A stretch of DNA of 56,161 nucleotides. Source: Candidatus Methylomirabilis sp. (lineage in GTDB: Bacteria; Muiribacteriota; Ozemobacteria; Ozemobacterales; Ozemobacteraceae). The stretch lies in assembly GCA_020722725.1 (NCBI GenBank), contig DYKG01000022.1:1-56161 (forward strand), written 5' to 3'. Shown here piece by piece: positions 18,601 through 26,626 of this stretch. The position numbers were made by a program, and so were the translations under genes. The notes under the pieces are model-generated. The model saw nothing but the letters and a program-made list of their open reading frames with translations. It ran no database searches and was not told the DNA's origin. Position 1 is the stretch's first letter; each line of letters starts with the position of its first letter.

Positions 18601-18685
18601 TAATCTGAGTATTGCTCAGTTCAGTATTGTTACGGTTAATCTGGTTTATGAACGAGTTTATTATGTATTGATTGGTTACTCGCAT
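15647..18685 (-). CDS. flgL: Giant hook-filament junction protein FlgL (1012 aa) with flagellin-IN repeats
   Basis: Hook-filament junction protein 3 (HAP3), linking FlgK to the filament. The N-terminus (MRVTNQYIINSFINQI, SSGKNFSRPSESPTASALSM) and C-terminus (SSVEDIDMAGAIVRMTELETAYQAAL) are the conserved junction coiled coils. Between them, from about residue 235 to 905, about six diverged flagellin-IN repeats recur, each of the form LNxGxGVxxGxIxITDxxG followed by VDLxxAxTIGDVIxxIN. FlgL is usually 300-500 residues. The expansion parallels the enlarged flagellins of this locus. ATG 18685 has GGAGG 8 nt upstream, and it follows flgK by about 37 nt. Confidence 0.95.
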   Translation of the reverse strand: MRVTNQYIINSFINQINRNNTELSNTQIKVSSGKNFSRPSESPTASALSMLYKTEIVENKQFSANVDNANQWYQNIDASLTTVETAIQRVRELAVQGANDTLVQADRDAIAEEINEILLHLVDVGNTNVAGQYIFAGHDVDKKPFEYLTGLNSGANTNMVTFSLGDVREDVNLNNPMDIIYGGDNKRITSEIDRGTIVEKSVTGHEIFFGSSVITPTPGFSYTYPPLEKSLPLDALNSGEGVQKGMILITDQNLVQHKVDLSTAHTLDDVIGIINATRSFEAGIEEVPSDTAAALGLYRNAGQTSTLIGLSDPKMLSEFTNLTDLNGGLGVPEGYLNINTRDGRNHRVDLNGAVTVGDVVARINAIDGGSSVQATFDMIHKRIDLSDITGGTGDFSVDSTRSQLFIKDVEPHVASDLGILNNVGAGNQIFSTYDEDMESEATPLSFLNGGEGIEAGYINITGHDGVTTRVDLTSVGSPQEVIDAINLQTGGNQTASFDLPSKRIVITDNTFGGDDFRIEEVFDNNPVSVKEVTTVTRNLGLLKSSQGNTIVGDSLIPGGLTPADPLSSLTPPPEIGFMVIRGADGQPVDVDLTGAVTIGDVVTAINNTGKFTATWDTTANRFVVSDPNAVAGNYGITIEETSNTGRDLGFILNTSNHTNNVLTGSAIVVKALPTLTGSLDMNPAVTRETELKALNSGRTFNSGVNLGYIRITDKAGHFKAIDLRGSETIGDVLDKINDPANGLYIEARINKDQNGLEIIDKNHGAAGKLEVIDIDSTSAFDLGIVGQTVDHNWVGKDIDPGMTSTTPISALRVNDGGVVTGKLYVQSGEFSGEIDLTGVKTVGELIDKFSNTDANFNIQAWISDDGRRINLTNTKGEPFIKVRDLAEGNPNVASSLGLGNSPSVFTTLMDLRDNLLRNDAKAISEENLKMVDEDLNRILKLHAEVGTKSNRVTATKEKQENISLNLKKMLSSVEDIDMAGAIVRMTELETAYQAALQTGARVMQTTLMEFLR

Positions 18686-18722
18686 TTTATTTGCCTCCTG
18701 ATCTGTTTATCTATATTTCAGG

Positions 18723-20723
18723 TCAGATCATTCCGTTAATTATCTTGTCGAGCATTTCATCCACTGTCGTAATTACCTTTGCAGCAGCATTGTAGGCGTG
18801 CTGAAACTTAATGAGGTTTGCCAGTTCTTCATCGAGAGATACGCCTGAAAGCTCAGCCCTTTTGGCATCGAGCTGGGTCATCAGACTGTTGCTGTATTCC
18901 GCCTCACGCTGATATCTCTCGCTTACCGTGGCCACTTCAGTAATCATTTCGTTATAGAAATCGTTGAAATTGGACTTGTTTTCATTGAAGAAGCTTTCGA
19001 ACTTGAGCTGAGCAATACGAATTGCATTTGAACCATCGCCATCTCCGTTATAAGTTCTTAGACGGTCGGTGGGATGTTCAATTGTGCCCCCGGCAGCAGC
19101 AACCTTTTCAATGTTGTTCTTAACCTCATCGCTCAAAGCCATGCTTTGAATGTAATCTTTGAAGCTGTTGTTGGGATCGACTGATGTGAAAGCCGCAAAA
19201 AAATTGCGACCTGTAACCCCGTCGAGGCCATAACCGACCCGGTGAATCTGGTTGGTTTCAGTTGCCAGGGTATAAGCAAGTTTGTTTAAATCGTCGAGAA
19301 CATTGTCAATGGCGCCATCACGAACTTCAAGCAATCCTTTCAGAGTGCCGCTGGTGACTACCGGATGAAGATCAAGATTGGCAACACCAGTGCCTTTCAA
19401 ATAAAGAGTTACACCTGGAATGGCATCGGTAACCACATTCTTTGAAGAGAAATATTCCTGCCCGCCAAAATTAAAACGGGCATCCTGTGCTGCTTTGTTG
19501 GTCTGTAAATTTAACACCGTCATAAGATTGCTGGTGCCATCAGAAGAAGTTATTTCAAATTCTTTACCAGTATGAGAAGCCTTCAATTCAAGCTGACCAG
19601 CTTCGTTGAGAAAGGCGTCAACATTGAGGTTGGCCTCGTCGAGCATTTTGGCAAGCCCGTTCATATCAGTATTTTCTGCATCAAGAAAAAATTCTCGGCC
19701 ATTTACATAAAAACTCCCGCTGGTTACCCCGAAGTTTGAAAGGGGGCCGGTCAACGGGTGGAAAGTGAGATATGAATATTGTTCATGAGCCTGAGCCAGC
19801 TGAGCAACCGTCAAAGTTATATTTCTCTGTTCAGCAGTATATTGCAGCGATGCGGTTGCGACATCAGCGTTGTCTGAAAGCTCTGGATAGATAGGCGAAC
19901 CAGCGATACTGCTTGCGCTCTCACCGTCTTTTACCACCACACTTAGCTCTTTCACTGTAATACCCTGAAGCAGAGTGTGGGAACCGATATTAACCGTCAG
20001 GTCTCCGGCTTCATTATAGAAAGAATCGACGTTTACAAGTTTTGCCAGGTTTTCAAGAGCAAGCTGGCGCTGGTCGCGAAGATCATTGGCAACATTAACA
20101 TTGGTTTCAGACCGGCCAATCTGTTGATTCAGGCTGGCAATCAAATTAGCAAGGTTATTGATTTCTGTAACCGTGTCCTGAACCTGATTTTCTATGCTGC
20201 CCTGGGCGCAATAGCCTGGAGTTCCCTTCAAATAGCGAAGCTGATTGTCTATTTCTTTGAAACTCTCAATCAGGGTGGTGGTTTCTTCTACCAGATTTCT
20301 TCTGAGTGCAGTATTCGAAGCATCAGTTGAAAGAGTTTCCCATGCGGACCAGTATTTATCAAGCTGATCACGCAAAGTTGCTGCCCCAGGTTCATTCATG
20401 ATCGCTTCAACCTGTTTGAGCAGATTGTCGGCAGTGGTGTTCCAGTTCAGGGTTGAGGTTTCTTCGGTTATTTTGGCATCAATGTACTCATCGCGGAATT
20501 GCTCAATTTTTGCTACGGTAGAACCTGAGCCTATTTGCTGAGCAGAGACCGGAGTTACCAGGCTGGTTATCATATAAGGCCGGGCCGATTCGATTACCGC
20601 CCGCTGCCTTGAGTAGCCCTCAGTATTGGCGTTGGCAATGTTGTGCGAAGTGACATCCATCGCCTTGCGCTGGGTGTAAATGCCAGATTTGCCTATCTGC
20701 AGACCGAAAAAAGAACCAGTCAT
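18723..20723 (-). CDS. flgK: Hook-associated protein FlgK
   Basis: HAP1, first junction protein on the hook. The 666-residue protein has the FlgK N-terminus (GLQIGKSGIYTQRKAMDVTSHNIANANTEGYSRQRAV) and the C-terminal SGVSLDEELANLIKFQHAYNAAAKVITTVDEMLD helix. Its length is within the family range (545-680). It is the first gene of the flgK-flgL-fliW-csrA unit, preceded by GGAGG and a sigma-28-like promoter at 20795-20822. Confidence 0.97.
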   Translation of the reverse strand: MTGSFFGLQIGKSGIYTQRKAMDVTSHNIANANTEGYSRQRAVIESARPYMITSLVTPVSAQQIGSGSTVAKIEQFRDEYIDAKITEETSTLNWNTTADNLLKQVEAIMNEPGAATLRDQLDKYWSAWETLSTDASNTALRRNLVEETTTLIESFKEIDNQLRYLKGTPGYCAQGSIENQVQDTVTEINNLANLIASLNQQIGRSETNVNVANDLRDQRQLALENLAKLVNVDSFYNEAGDLTVNIGSHTLLQGITVKELSVVVKDGESASSIAGSPIYPELSDNADVATASLQYTAEQRNITLTVAQLAQAHEQYSYLTFHPLTGPLSNFGVTSGSFYVNGREFFLDAENTDMNGLAKMLDEANLNVDAFLNEAGQLELKASHTGKEFEITSSDGTSNLMTVLNLQTNKAAQDARFNFGGQEYFSSKNVVTDAIPGVTLYLKGTGVANLDLHPVVTSGTLKGLLEVRDGAIDNVLDDLNKLAYTLATETNQIHRVGYGLDGVTGRNFFAAFTSVDPNNSFKDYIQSMALSDEVKNNIEKVAAAGGTIEHPTDRLRTYNGDGDGSNAIRIAQLKFESFFNENKSNFNDFYNEMITEVATVSERYQREAEYSNSLMTQLDAKRAELSGVSLDEELANLIKFQHAYNAAAKVITTVDEMLDKIINGMI

Positions 20724-20794
20724 CGCCGGCCTCCTTATGGTTGATGGCGCTTTTAATCTTTGCCATCGCGGGAATATATTTTTCCCTACTATCT

Positions 20795-20822
20795 CTATCG
20801 GCGATTACTGCAGCTTAATTTA
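20795..20822 (-). promoter_or_regulatory. Sigma-28-like promoter for flgK operon
   Basis: The minus strand has TAAA (20822-20819), 16 nt, GCCGATAG (20802-20795), near-perfect to the FliA/SigD consensus. It lies between the flgN terminator and flgK. Confidence 0.8.
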
Positions 20823-20830
20823 GCTAAAAT

Positions 20831-20891
20831 AAAAACCTTTTATCAGTCAGCTGCCTTTTTTGCCAGGGAAACCGACTGATAAAAGGTTTTT
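20831..20891 (-). terminator. Strong terminator between flgN and flgK
   Basis: A perfect 18-bp stem (20831-20848 with 20874-20891) around a 25-nt loop ends in GGTTTTTATTTT on the minus strand. It separates the flgM-flgN transcript from the flgK operon. Confidence 0.9.
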
Positions 20892-20900
20892 GCAAATAAC

Positions 20901-21383
20901 TCAGACTTTTCTGTCGATCAATGAAAAGCCCTTTTTGGTGTTTTGAGTTCCGCTGGCACCGTAAGTTACATCTTTTGGCGCCCTGGTGATCAGCTTGATT
21001 GAATACTGAGTAAGCTCAAGCGCTTGTTCGAGCAGACGCTGATTTTCATCGTTCACCTTTTTTATTGCAGCAACCGCGTCGCGTAATTTTGAACCAATCA
21101 TCCACAGGTCTGATTTGCCGTCAGCTTCACTGACTGTTTCTACCGCCTGATCAAGATTGGCATCATCACGCCGGGTGATCTTCTTAACACAGGCAATTCT
21201 TTCAGGTTCAAGATCTATCAGTCTTTGAACCAGCACTTCCTCCTGACTTACAATTCCCTGAAGTTCAGTGGAAAATTTCTCAAGAAGAAGCTTTTTCTTT
21301 TCACCGGCCAGCTTTAGAAGCTGCTGGTAAATATCAAGCTCATCTGAGAGAACTGCTTTTAATTGATCAACCGTTGCCTTCAA
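20901..21383 (-). CDS. flgN: FlgN-type chaperone for FlgK/FlgL
   Basis: Export chaperone for the junction proteins. The protein is alpha-helical: an N-terminal helix (ATVDQLKAVLSDELDIYQQLLKLAGEKKKLL) with the FlgN look, then a helix that resumes near VNDENQRLLEQALELTQYSIKLI, the substrate-binding end. A TTG at 21383, just after the flgM stop, is chosen as start (about 160 residues). The frame is open to a TTG at 21431 that would overlap flgM by 40 nt. Neither has a strong Shine-Dalgarno. Position between flgM and flgK supports the assignment. Confidence 0.8.
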   Translation of the reverse strand: MKATVDQLKAVLSDELDIYQQLLKLAGEKKKLLLEKFSTELQGIVSQEEVLVQRLIDLEPERIACVKKITRRDDANLDQAVETVSEADGKSDLWMIGSKLRDAVAAIKKVNDENQRLLEQALELTQYSIKLITRAPKDVTYGASGTQNTKKGFSLIDRKV

Positions 21384-21391
21384 AAAGGGGT

Positions 21392-21772
21392 TCAGCCTTC
21401 CCAGGATTTGGTGATTACACCACTGGCCCAAAGTCTTTCAGCAACTGCCTCAGCGGGCACATTATATTTGCCAGCGTCAAACAATTGTTTGATTCGATCG
21501 ACCTTCTCAGCCCTTACATCGGGCTCGGTTGCAACCACTTCGGCAGCGAATTTTACGGTCTCAACAGGATCTGCCTGGGCAACGGGGTGGCCGGACAAAA
21601 TTGGGTTGTTGGGATTGATACCGCTGGGGGGATGGAAAATTTTGGCCTTGCTTTCGGTTTTGTTACTCGAATCGGCCATCATTTTGCCGAATTCGCCATC
21701 AACCTTTTCGCCCTTGGCTTTCTTTACCTGATCCTGATAGATACTAGTGACATTAATACTGGAAACCTTCAT
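21392..21772 (-). CDS. flgM: Anti-sigma-28 factor FlgM
   Basis: Inhibitor of sigma-28, exported once the hook is complete. The 126-residue protein has a short conserved N-terminus, a low-complexity central stretch rich in Ser/Lys/Pro, and the C-terminal helix that binds sigma (VRAEKVDRIKQLFDAGKYNVPAEAVAERLW), with the family pattern RxEKVxxIKxxIxxGxY-x-V. It is preceded by GGAGG and by a sigma-28-like promoter, so it would be under feedback control. It is slightly longer than usual (about 90-100 residues). Confidence 0.9.
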   Translation of the reverse strand: MKVSSINVTSIYQDQVKKAKGEKVDGEFGKMMADSSNKTESKAKIFHPPSGINPNNPILSGHPVAQADPVETVKFAAEVVATEPDVRAEKVDRIKQLFDAGKYNVPAEAVAERLWASGVITKSWEG

Positions 21773-21848
21773 GGTTCCTCCTGACTCCCTTGAACGTCTC
21801 CCCCTGTTGGTTTTATGTTTTGTAAGCGGGGGACGCCTCCAAAACTGA

Positions 21849-21876
21849 ATATCGGACGAACAAGCGGGTTCATTTA
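21849..21876 (-). promoter_or_regulatory. Sigma-28-like promoter for flgM-flgN
   Basis: The minus strand has TAAA (21876-21873), 16 nt, TCCGATAT (21856-21849). Together with the flgK promoter it fixes the local rule of a 16-nt spacer. Confidence 0.75.
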
Positions 21877-21945
21877 GCTAAATTAACAAAGTCATTCTAA
21901 AACTCTTTGTAAATATTGTCAAATGCTGAAAACCATGCATGATGC

Positions 21946-22635
21946 TTAAATTTTGGCAACCGCAGGAGTCTTTCTGAACGAATGGGAAACCACCAGAGCC
22001 TTGATAGAAGCAGGTTCAAGACTCTGCAACTGCTCATGGCACTTCTGCAAAGTGGTGCCGGTGGTGGCGACATCATCAACAAGAACAAGATTTCTGCCTC
22101 TGAAGCAAGATTTCTGCAGACCTGGCTGCATGTCAATAGCTCCTTTCAGATTTTCAAGACGCTGTTTTTCGTTGCAGCTTGCTTGAGGGACAGTGGCTAA
22201 CACCCGCCTTAGAGCCGGCGAAAAATTACTGCCAAGAGATCTGGCAAAGATTTCGGCAAAGATCTCTGCCTGGTTGAACCCTCTCTGAGACTCTCTCGAG
22301 GGATGCATCGGTACCGGAATAAAAATAAAATCTCCGGCAAACTTATTTTGCAACAGATTTCGGCTGAGAACCGTTTTTTCAATATAACAAGCAAGCTTGC
22401 GAGAAGGCCGATACTTGATCAATCTGATCACTTCAGCAACAAACGAATCATACTCGCTCAAAGTATAAACCGGAAAATCGCAAACAGTGTCATTTACCGG
22501 CACAGGCTCATTAATAGCCTGACAAAGCCTGTCATTACAACTTCCACATAAAACCTCACCAAATGAAGTCGGTTCTGAACAGACATGGCAGCAAAATGGG
22601 AGTAAGGCAGAAAGAAGATCTGAAAGAATCCCCAT
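21946..22635 (-). CDS. comF: ComF-family phosphoribosyltransferase-like protein
   Basis: The 229-residue protein has an N-terminal zinc-finger-like segment (CCHVCSEP...CGSCNDRLC) and a C-terminal phosphoribosyltransferase fold with the PRPP-binding loop VLVDDVATTGTT, the standard ComFC/GntX layout. In transforming bacteria ComFC aids DNA uptake; the biochemical role is not settled. ATG 22635 has AGAGG upstream. In Bacillus comFC also lies directly upstream of flgM, so this is conserved order. The nearby sigma-28-like promoter lies downstream, so comF is probably expressed separately. Confidence 0.9.
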   Translation of the reverse strand: MGILSDLLSALLPFCCHVCSEPTSFGEVLCGSCNDRLCQAINEPVPVNDTVCDFPVYTLSEYDSFVAEVIRLIKYRPSRKLACYIEKTVLSRNLLQNKFAGDFIFIPVPMHPSRESQRGFNQAEIFAEIFARSLGSNFSPALRRVLATVPQASCNEKQRLENLKGAIDMQPGLQKSCFRGRNLVLVDDVATTGTTLQKCHEQLQSLEPASIKALVVSHSFRKTPAVAKI

Positions 22636-22684
22636 GATCGAAACCTCTTGAAAATATTCTATCAGAAAAGACTCTTTTTCAAAA

Positions 22685-22718
22685 GAAAATCGCCCGGCAC
22701 AGGCTGGGCGATTTTTTT
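22685..22718. terminator. Bidirectional terminator downstream of lpxA
   Basis: The stem ATCGCCC...GGGCGAT (22689-22712) is bordered by an A-rich stretch on one side and T7 on the other. On the minus strand it follows lpxA and ends the outer-membrane operon. Confidence 0.85.
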
Positions 22719-22733
22719 CAGTTACTAAAAAAA

Positions 22734-23540
22734 TTATTCTTCGGCAGACCCGCCAGTTTTTCTGGTGCGTTTGTAAACGCCGCGCTTTGATTTTTCGATG
22801 AAAGCCCGGAATTTTTGAATATTCGGGTCATTTACATCAACCAGTTTGTCCCAGTTGGCCAGAACCTGTGAAACGTTCATGTCTGAACGGAAAAACACTT
22901 TGTAAAGCTGACGAATGCTGGCGATGGATTCTTTCGAAACGTCATTGCGCCGCAGACCGACAGCATTTAAACCAACAACCCGGGCAGGGTTTCCATCAAT
23001 CTTGATGAATGGCGGAACATCTTTTACAATTTTACTCATGCCACCGATCATAACCATGCAGCCAACCTTGCAAAATTGATGAATGCCGGTGAATCCACCC
23101 AGGACGGCACGGTCGCCCACTTCAACATGGCCGGCAAGGGTCGCACAGTTTGACATGATAATGTTGCTGCCAACCTTGCAATTATGGGCAATATGAACGT
23201 ATGCCATAAGCAGGTTGTTATCGCCGATAATTGTTGAATGGCCTTCGCCCTCGGCCAGATGTACGGTGACGCATTCACGAAAGTGGTTGCCATCACCTAT
23301 TTTTACAAAGGATCTTTCACCTTTGAATTTGATATCCTGTGGCGGCTGGCCGATGTTTACTGAAGGCGAAAAAATATTGTTACGACCAATAGTGGTGTAA
23401 CCGTCAATCGTGCAGTTCGGGCCGATAACAGTATTTTCGCCAATTTCAACGTTGGGGCCAATGACTGTAAAAGGACCAACTTTAACTGTGGGATGCAACT
23501 TTGCTTCTGGAGCTACAACGGCCATTGGATGCACAGACAT
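22734..23540 (-). CDS. lpxA: UDP-N-acetylglucosamine acyltransferase LpxA
   Basis: First acylation step of lipid A synthesis, cytoplasmic trimer. The 268-residue protein has the left-handed beta-helix hexapeptide repeats throughout (VGPFTVIGPNVEIGENTVIG...), the catalytic His within AYVHIAHNC (His119, equivalent to E. coli His125), and the C-terminal helical domain. Length is typical (262). It is the last gene of the operon, 23 nt after lpxC/fabZ, and is followed by a terminator. The C-terminus is unusually basic (KRGVYKRTRK). Confidence 0.97.
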   Translation of the reverse strand: MSVHPMAVVAPEAKLHPTVKVGPFTVIGPNVEIGENTVIGPNCTIDGYTTIGRNNIFSPSVNIGQPPQDIKFKGERSFVKIGDGNHFRECVTVHLAEGEGHSTIIGDNNLLMAYVHIAHNCKVGSNIIMSNCATLAGHVEVGDRAVLGGFTGIHQFCKVGCMVMIGGMSKIVKDVPPFIKIDGNPARVVGLNAVGLRRNDVSKESIASIRQLYKVFFRSDMNVSQVLANWDKLVDVNDPNIQKFRAFIEKSKRGVYKRTRKTGGSAEE

Positions 23541-23563
23541 TTATTTCTCCCTTCGGGTGCTGA

Positions 23564-24847
23564 TCAGACCAGCTGAAACATCAGTTCGCCACTGGTAACC
23601 AGCTCGCCGTCAACTTTGGCTTCGGCTTCTACCTTACCGGTATTTCCACGAACTTTCAACACTTTTATCGAAAATTCAAGACGGTCTCCCGGCACCACCG
23701 GGCGTCTGAATCTGATTTTGTCAATCCCACAGAAAAAAGGCACCTTGCCCTTGTTTTCGGGCTGCGACAAAAAAAGAACTCCGGCCACCTGAGCCATGGC
23801 TTCGACAATCAAAACACCAGGCATCACGGGTTTGCCAGGAAAATGACCATTGAAAAATTCTTCATTTGCCGTAACATTTTTGATTCCCACAATCGACTCA
23901 CCCGGAACAATCGAGAGAATACGGTCTACCAGGAGAAACGGATAGCGGTGAGGCAAAATTGATTTGATATCTTCGATATACATCATGTTTGCATCCTTTC
24001 TATTCTGACTGTCTGCTTTTTCTTTCAGCATGCGGGCAAACTTCACATTAAAGCTGTGACCAGTTCTTTCCGCGATAAAATGGCCTCTGATTCTTTTTCC
24101 AAGAAGCGAAAAATCACCAATGAAATCAAGAATCTTATGTAAAACAAATTCCTGAGGATCACGCAAACCGCCAGGATTTTGAATTTTACCATCATTACCC
24201 ACAATGATCGCATTGTCTAAACTTCCACCCCTTGCAAGGTTATGAGCTGCAAGCATTTCAAATTCGTATTCAAAACCAAAGGTTCTAGCACGCCCGATTC
24301 TTGCACGAAAATTATTCTGATCGATCTCTACCCGAGCCGATTGAGGCTCAAGCAAACCGTTATTGTAATCCAGAGAAAAGCTTATCTCGAATTTATCTGA
24401 TGGAAGATAGGCCATAAACTTTTCGCCATCGCGATACCAGAAAGAATTTTTAGCCTGAATAAACTGACGAGGCTCACTCTGTTCGACCATTCCCACCTGT
24501 TCGATCAGGTCGACAAAAACCGCCGAACTTCCATCACATGCGGGGGGTTCTTCACTTGAAAGCTCTATTTCGATATTATCTATGCCCATGCCTGAAACAG
24601 CCGCCAAAACATGTTCTACAGTATGAACCTGCGCATCATTCTGTTTCAAAACTGTGCCACGATTGGTTGCCACAACATTTTCAAGACAGGCTTTAATGGT
24701 TGGTTGCCCAGGAAGGTCGGTTCTGCGAAAAACGATTCCAGAACTCTCAGACAATGGCTTCAATTTCAAAAAAACCGGCTTGCCGGTATGAAGACCTATG
24801 CCTTCAAGTTCTACAGGATTAGCAATTGTCCACTGCTTTTCAAACAT
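23564..24847 (-). CDS. lpxC: Bifunctional LpxC deacetylase / FabZ dehydratase
   Basis: Fusion of the committed lipid A deacetylase with the fatty-acid 3-hydroxyacyl-ACP dehydratase. LpxC part (residues 1 to about 275): zinc ligands His79 (HTVEH), His237 and Asp241 (HKILDFIGD), and catalytic His264 region ([10 protein letters not shown]). FabZ part (about 288-427): [12 protein letters not shown] and the catalytic His335/Glu349 of [20 protein letters not shown]. Such fusions are known in Bacteroidetes and some other phyla. Both active sites look complete. Inference: the fusion couples consumption and dehydration of the shared hydroxyacyl-ACP pool. Confidence 0.96.
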   Translation of the reverse strand: MFEKQWTIANPVELEGIGLHTGKPVFLKLKPLSESSGIVFRRTDLPGQPTIKACLENVVATNRGTVLKQNDAQVHTVEHVLAAVSGMGIDNIEIELSSEEPPACDGSSAVFVDLIEQVGMVEQSEPRQFIQAKNSFWYRDGEKFMAYLPSDKFEISFSLDYNNGLLEPQSARVEIDQNNFRARIGRARTFGFEYEFEMLAAHNLARGGSLDNAIIVGNDGKIQNPGGLRDPQEFVLHKILDFIGDFSLLGKRIRGHFIAERTGHSFNVKFARMLKEKADSQNRKDANMMYIEDIKSILPHRYPFLLVDRILSIVPGESIVGIKNVTANEEFFNGHFPGKPVMPGVLIVEAMAQVAGVLFLSQPENKGKVPFFCGIDKIRFRRPVVPGDRLEFSIKVLKVRGNTGKVEAEAKVDGELVTSGELMFQLV

Positions 24848-24851
24848 TCTT

Positions 24852-25493
24852 TTAATATGACCGATAATAATTCAGGTTATAAAATTCTTCTTTTTGTTCT
24901 CTCTGCCCAATTTCAAGGCTTAAGCCAGGATAAGGGCTCAGTTTAATACCATAGGAATCAACATCGTCGATTCGTTCAGCACCAACTGTCACCAGCGGAA
25001 AAATCATTTTTTCAAATGCAAAAAAGGCTTTTTTATCAGTACTTACTGGATCTTTATATAAACCAGCATGCAAAGTTACTCCGAAGGTTTCAACCGATTT
25101 GGAAGCGGCAAAATAAAAAACCTTTGAACCCAGTTGGGTATTAACGTCAGAAACTCCCCACACAACGCTGGGGATGAGCGTATCTTCTTCGATCATTTTC
25201 AGTTTGAAGTTGACGACATTCTTGCCCTTTTCAGCGTCATTCATGTGCCTGAGCATCGAAACTTCGATAAAGCCAGATAACAGAGACTGCGAAAATAGCG
25301 CCGCGCTATGGCCGCTGTCGTTTATATAAGACATGGCTGAACGAGTAAAGCCTGTGGGAATTGAAAAAACAGATGTACCCATATACTGAAATCTTCTGGG
25401 ATTTGATTGGGCGCTCACCAGAGCTGGCAACAGAAAAACCAGAAAAATCGTTGAACACAGAGTTCTTTTTAGGCTAAGACTGAAAGACATCAT
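24852..25493 (-). CDS. Exported protein of unknown function inside the lpx operon
   Basis: A 213-residue protein with a clear signal peptide (hydrophobic residues about 9-27, cleavage likely after VSAQ/SA). The mature part is rich in aromatic and alternating residues ([34 protein letters not shown]), suggesting beta structure, possibly an outer-membrane or periplasmic protein with a faint YjbH-like flavour. It overlaps lpxD by 4 nt and lies 4 nt before lpxC, so it is translated as part of the operon. No family is securely recognised. Its placement suggests an outer-membrane role. Confidence 0.75.
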   Translation of the reverse strand: MMSFSLSLKRTLCSTIFLVFLLPALVSAQSNPRRFQYMGTSVFSIPTGFTRSAMSYINDSGHSAALFSQSLLSGFIEVSMLRHMNDAEKGKNVVNFKLKMIEEDTLIPSVVWGVSDVNTQLGSKVFYFAASKSVETFGVTLHAGLYKDPVSTDKKAFFAFEKMIFPLVTVGAERIDDVDSYGIKLSPYPGLSLEIGQREQKEEFYNLNYYRSY

Positions 25494-26539
25494 TCGTCCT
25501 TTGTCGGGGAGTTTTTTTCAAGTTCGCGCACTTTTTTCAGTAACTCAGGTAATTTGCGCAGAGCTGCAAGAATTTTGCGCTCTTCCTGATGCGGTTTAAT
25601 GGGAAACCCTGACACAAAGCTTCCAGGTTCAACATCACTGGTAACCACTCCACGTGCAGCCACTACAGTTCCCTTGCCTATCCGAACATGGCCAACGGTT
25701 CCAACCTGCCCGGCAAGGGTCACGTTGTCTTCGATGATCGTGCTGCCGGAAATTCCTACCTGGGCAACGATTGTACAATTATTGCCAATGATTACATTGT
25801 GAGCAATGTGAACCATATTATCAATCTTGGTTCCGTTGCCAATGATGGTTGATTCCATGGTTGCGCGATCTATGGTTACACAGGCACCAATTTCAACATC
25901 ATCATGAATAATGACGTTACCAACCTGCGGCACCTTGAGTTGTCGCCCTTCGTGGTTGGTAAATCCAAAACCGTCGCTGCCGATAACCGCGTTAGCGTGG
26001 ATAATACAGCGGTTTCCAACCTGACAACGGTCGAGCAGCTTTACCCCGGGATAAATTCTGGTGTTTTCTCCGACCCGGCTTTCCCTTCCGACAAGGGCTT
26101 GAGCTCCAATCCATGAGCCAGAACCTACTACTGCATCTGTCTCTATGACAGCCCCGGCTTCAATCGTTACCCCTTCGCCAATTTGCGCATGTTCGCTGAC
26201 AAAAGCTGTCGGGTGAATATTATAATTGGGGCGATTGTCAGGAGAGAAGAGTTCAAGAGCTTTGACCAGCCCGAAGTAAGGATTTTTCAGACGAATCGCA
26301 GGTAATTTGATTTCAGGAGCATCTTCAGATGCAATAACCGCTGAAGCCTCAGACTTTGAAAGGTTTTCAAGATGCTGCCGGTAGTTTTTGGCACCTGAAA
26401 GAAAGGTTATCTGACCTGGTTTTGCCTTTTCGATCGGCGCAATGCCTGAAATTTCCAGATCGGGGCTGGATTCCAGCCGACCGCCTGTTAATTCAGCAAT
26501 CTGCGCTAATGTAACCTTTTTGGTCTGCTCTGGTTTCAT
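25490..26539 (-). CDS. lpxD: UDP-3-O-acylglucosamine N-acyltransferase LpxD
   Basis: Second acylation of lipid A. The 349-residue protein has an N-terminal uridine-binding domain (about 1-105: ISGIAPIEKAKPGQITFLSG), then hexapeptide beta-helix repeats, the catalytic His in IDNMVHIAHNVIIG, and the FVSGFPIKPHQEERK C-terminal segment followed by a coiled helix. Length is typical (341). Its stop overlaps the start of the following unknown gene (ATGA). Confidence 0.97.
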   Translation of the reverse strand: MKPEQTKKVTLAQIAELTGGRLESSPDLEISGIAPIEKAKPGQITFLSGAKNYRQHLENLSKSEASAVIASEDAPEIKLPAIRLKNPYFGLVKALELFSPDNRPNYNIHPTAFVSEHAQIGEGVTIEAGAVIETDAVVGSGSWIGAQALVGRESRVGENTRIYPGVKLLDRCQVGNRCIIHANAVIGSDGFGFTNHEGRQLKVPQVGNVIIHDDVEIGACVTIDRATMESTIIGNGTKIDNMVHIAHNVIIGNNCTIVAQVGISGSTIIEDNVTLAGQVGTVGHVRIGKGTVVAARGVVTSDVEPGSFVSGFPIKPHQEERKILAALRKLPELLKKVRELEKNSPTKDE

Positions 26540-26547
26540 TGGAATAT

Positions 26548-26621
26548 GTGGCCGTCTCCTGAGATCTGGATAAGTTCAAATGTTTTTATAAAAACAAATC
26601 CTTCTATCAGGAGACAGCCAC
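26548..26621. repeat. Nested inverted repeat between skp and lpxD
   Basis: Fifteen-base arms GTGGCCGTCTCCTGA (26548-26562) and TCAGGAGACAGCCAC (26607-26621) pair with one mismatch. Inside is the 16-bp palindrome TGTTTTTATAAAAACA (26581-26596). There is no T-run after the outer stem on the minus strand. It may be an mRNA processing or attenuation element within the bamA-skp-lpx transcript. Confidence 0.5.
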
Positions 26622-26626
26622 TTTTA

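Noticed and set aside
21777..21848. CsrA-type hairpins in the flgM leader
   Set aside because: Several GGA triplets occur but none sits in a clear hairpin loop.
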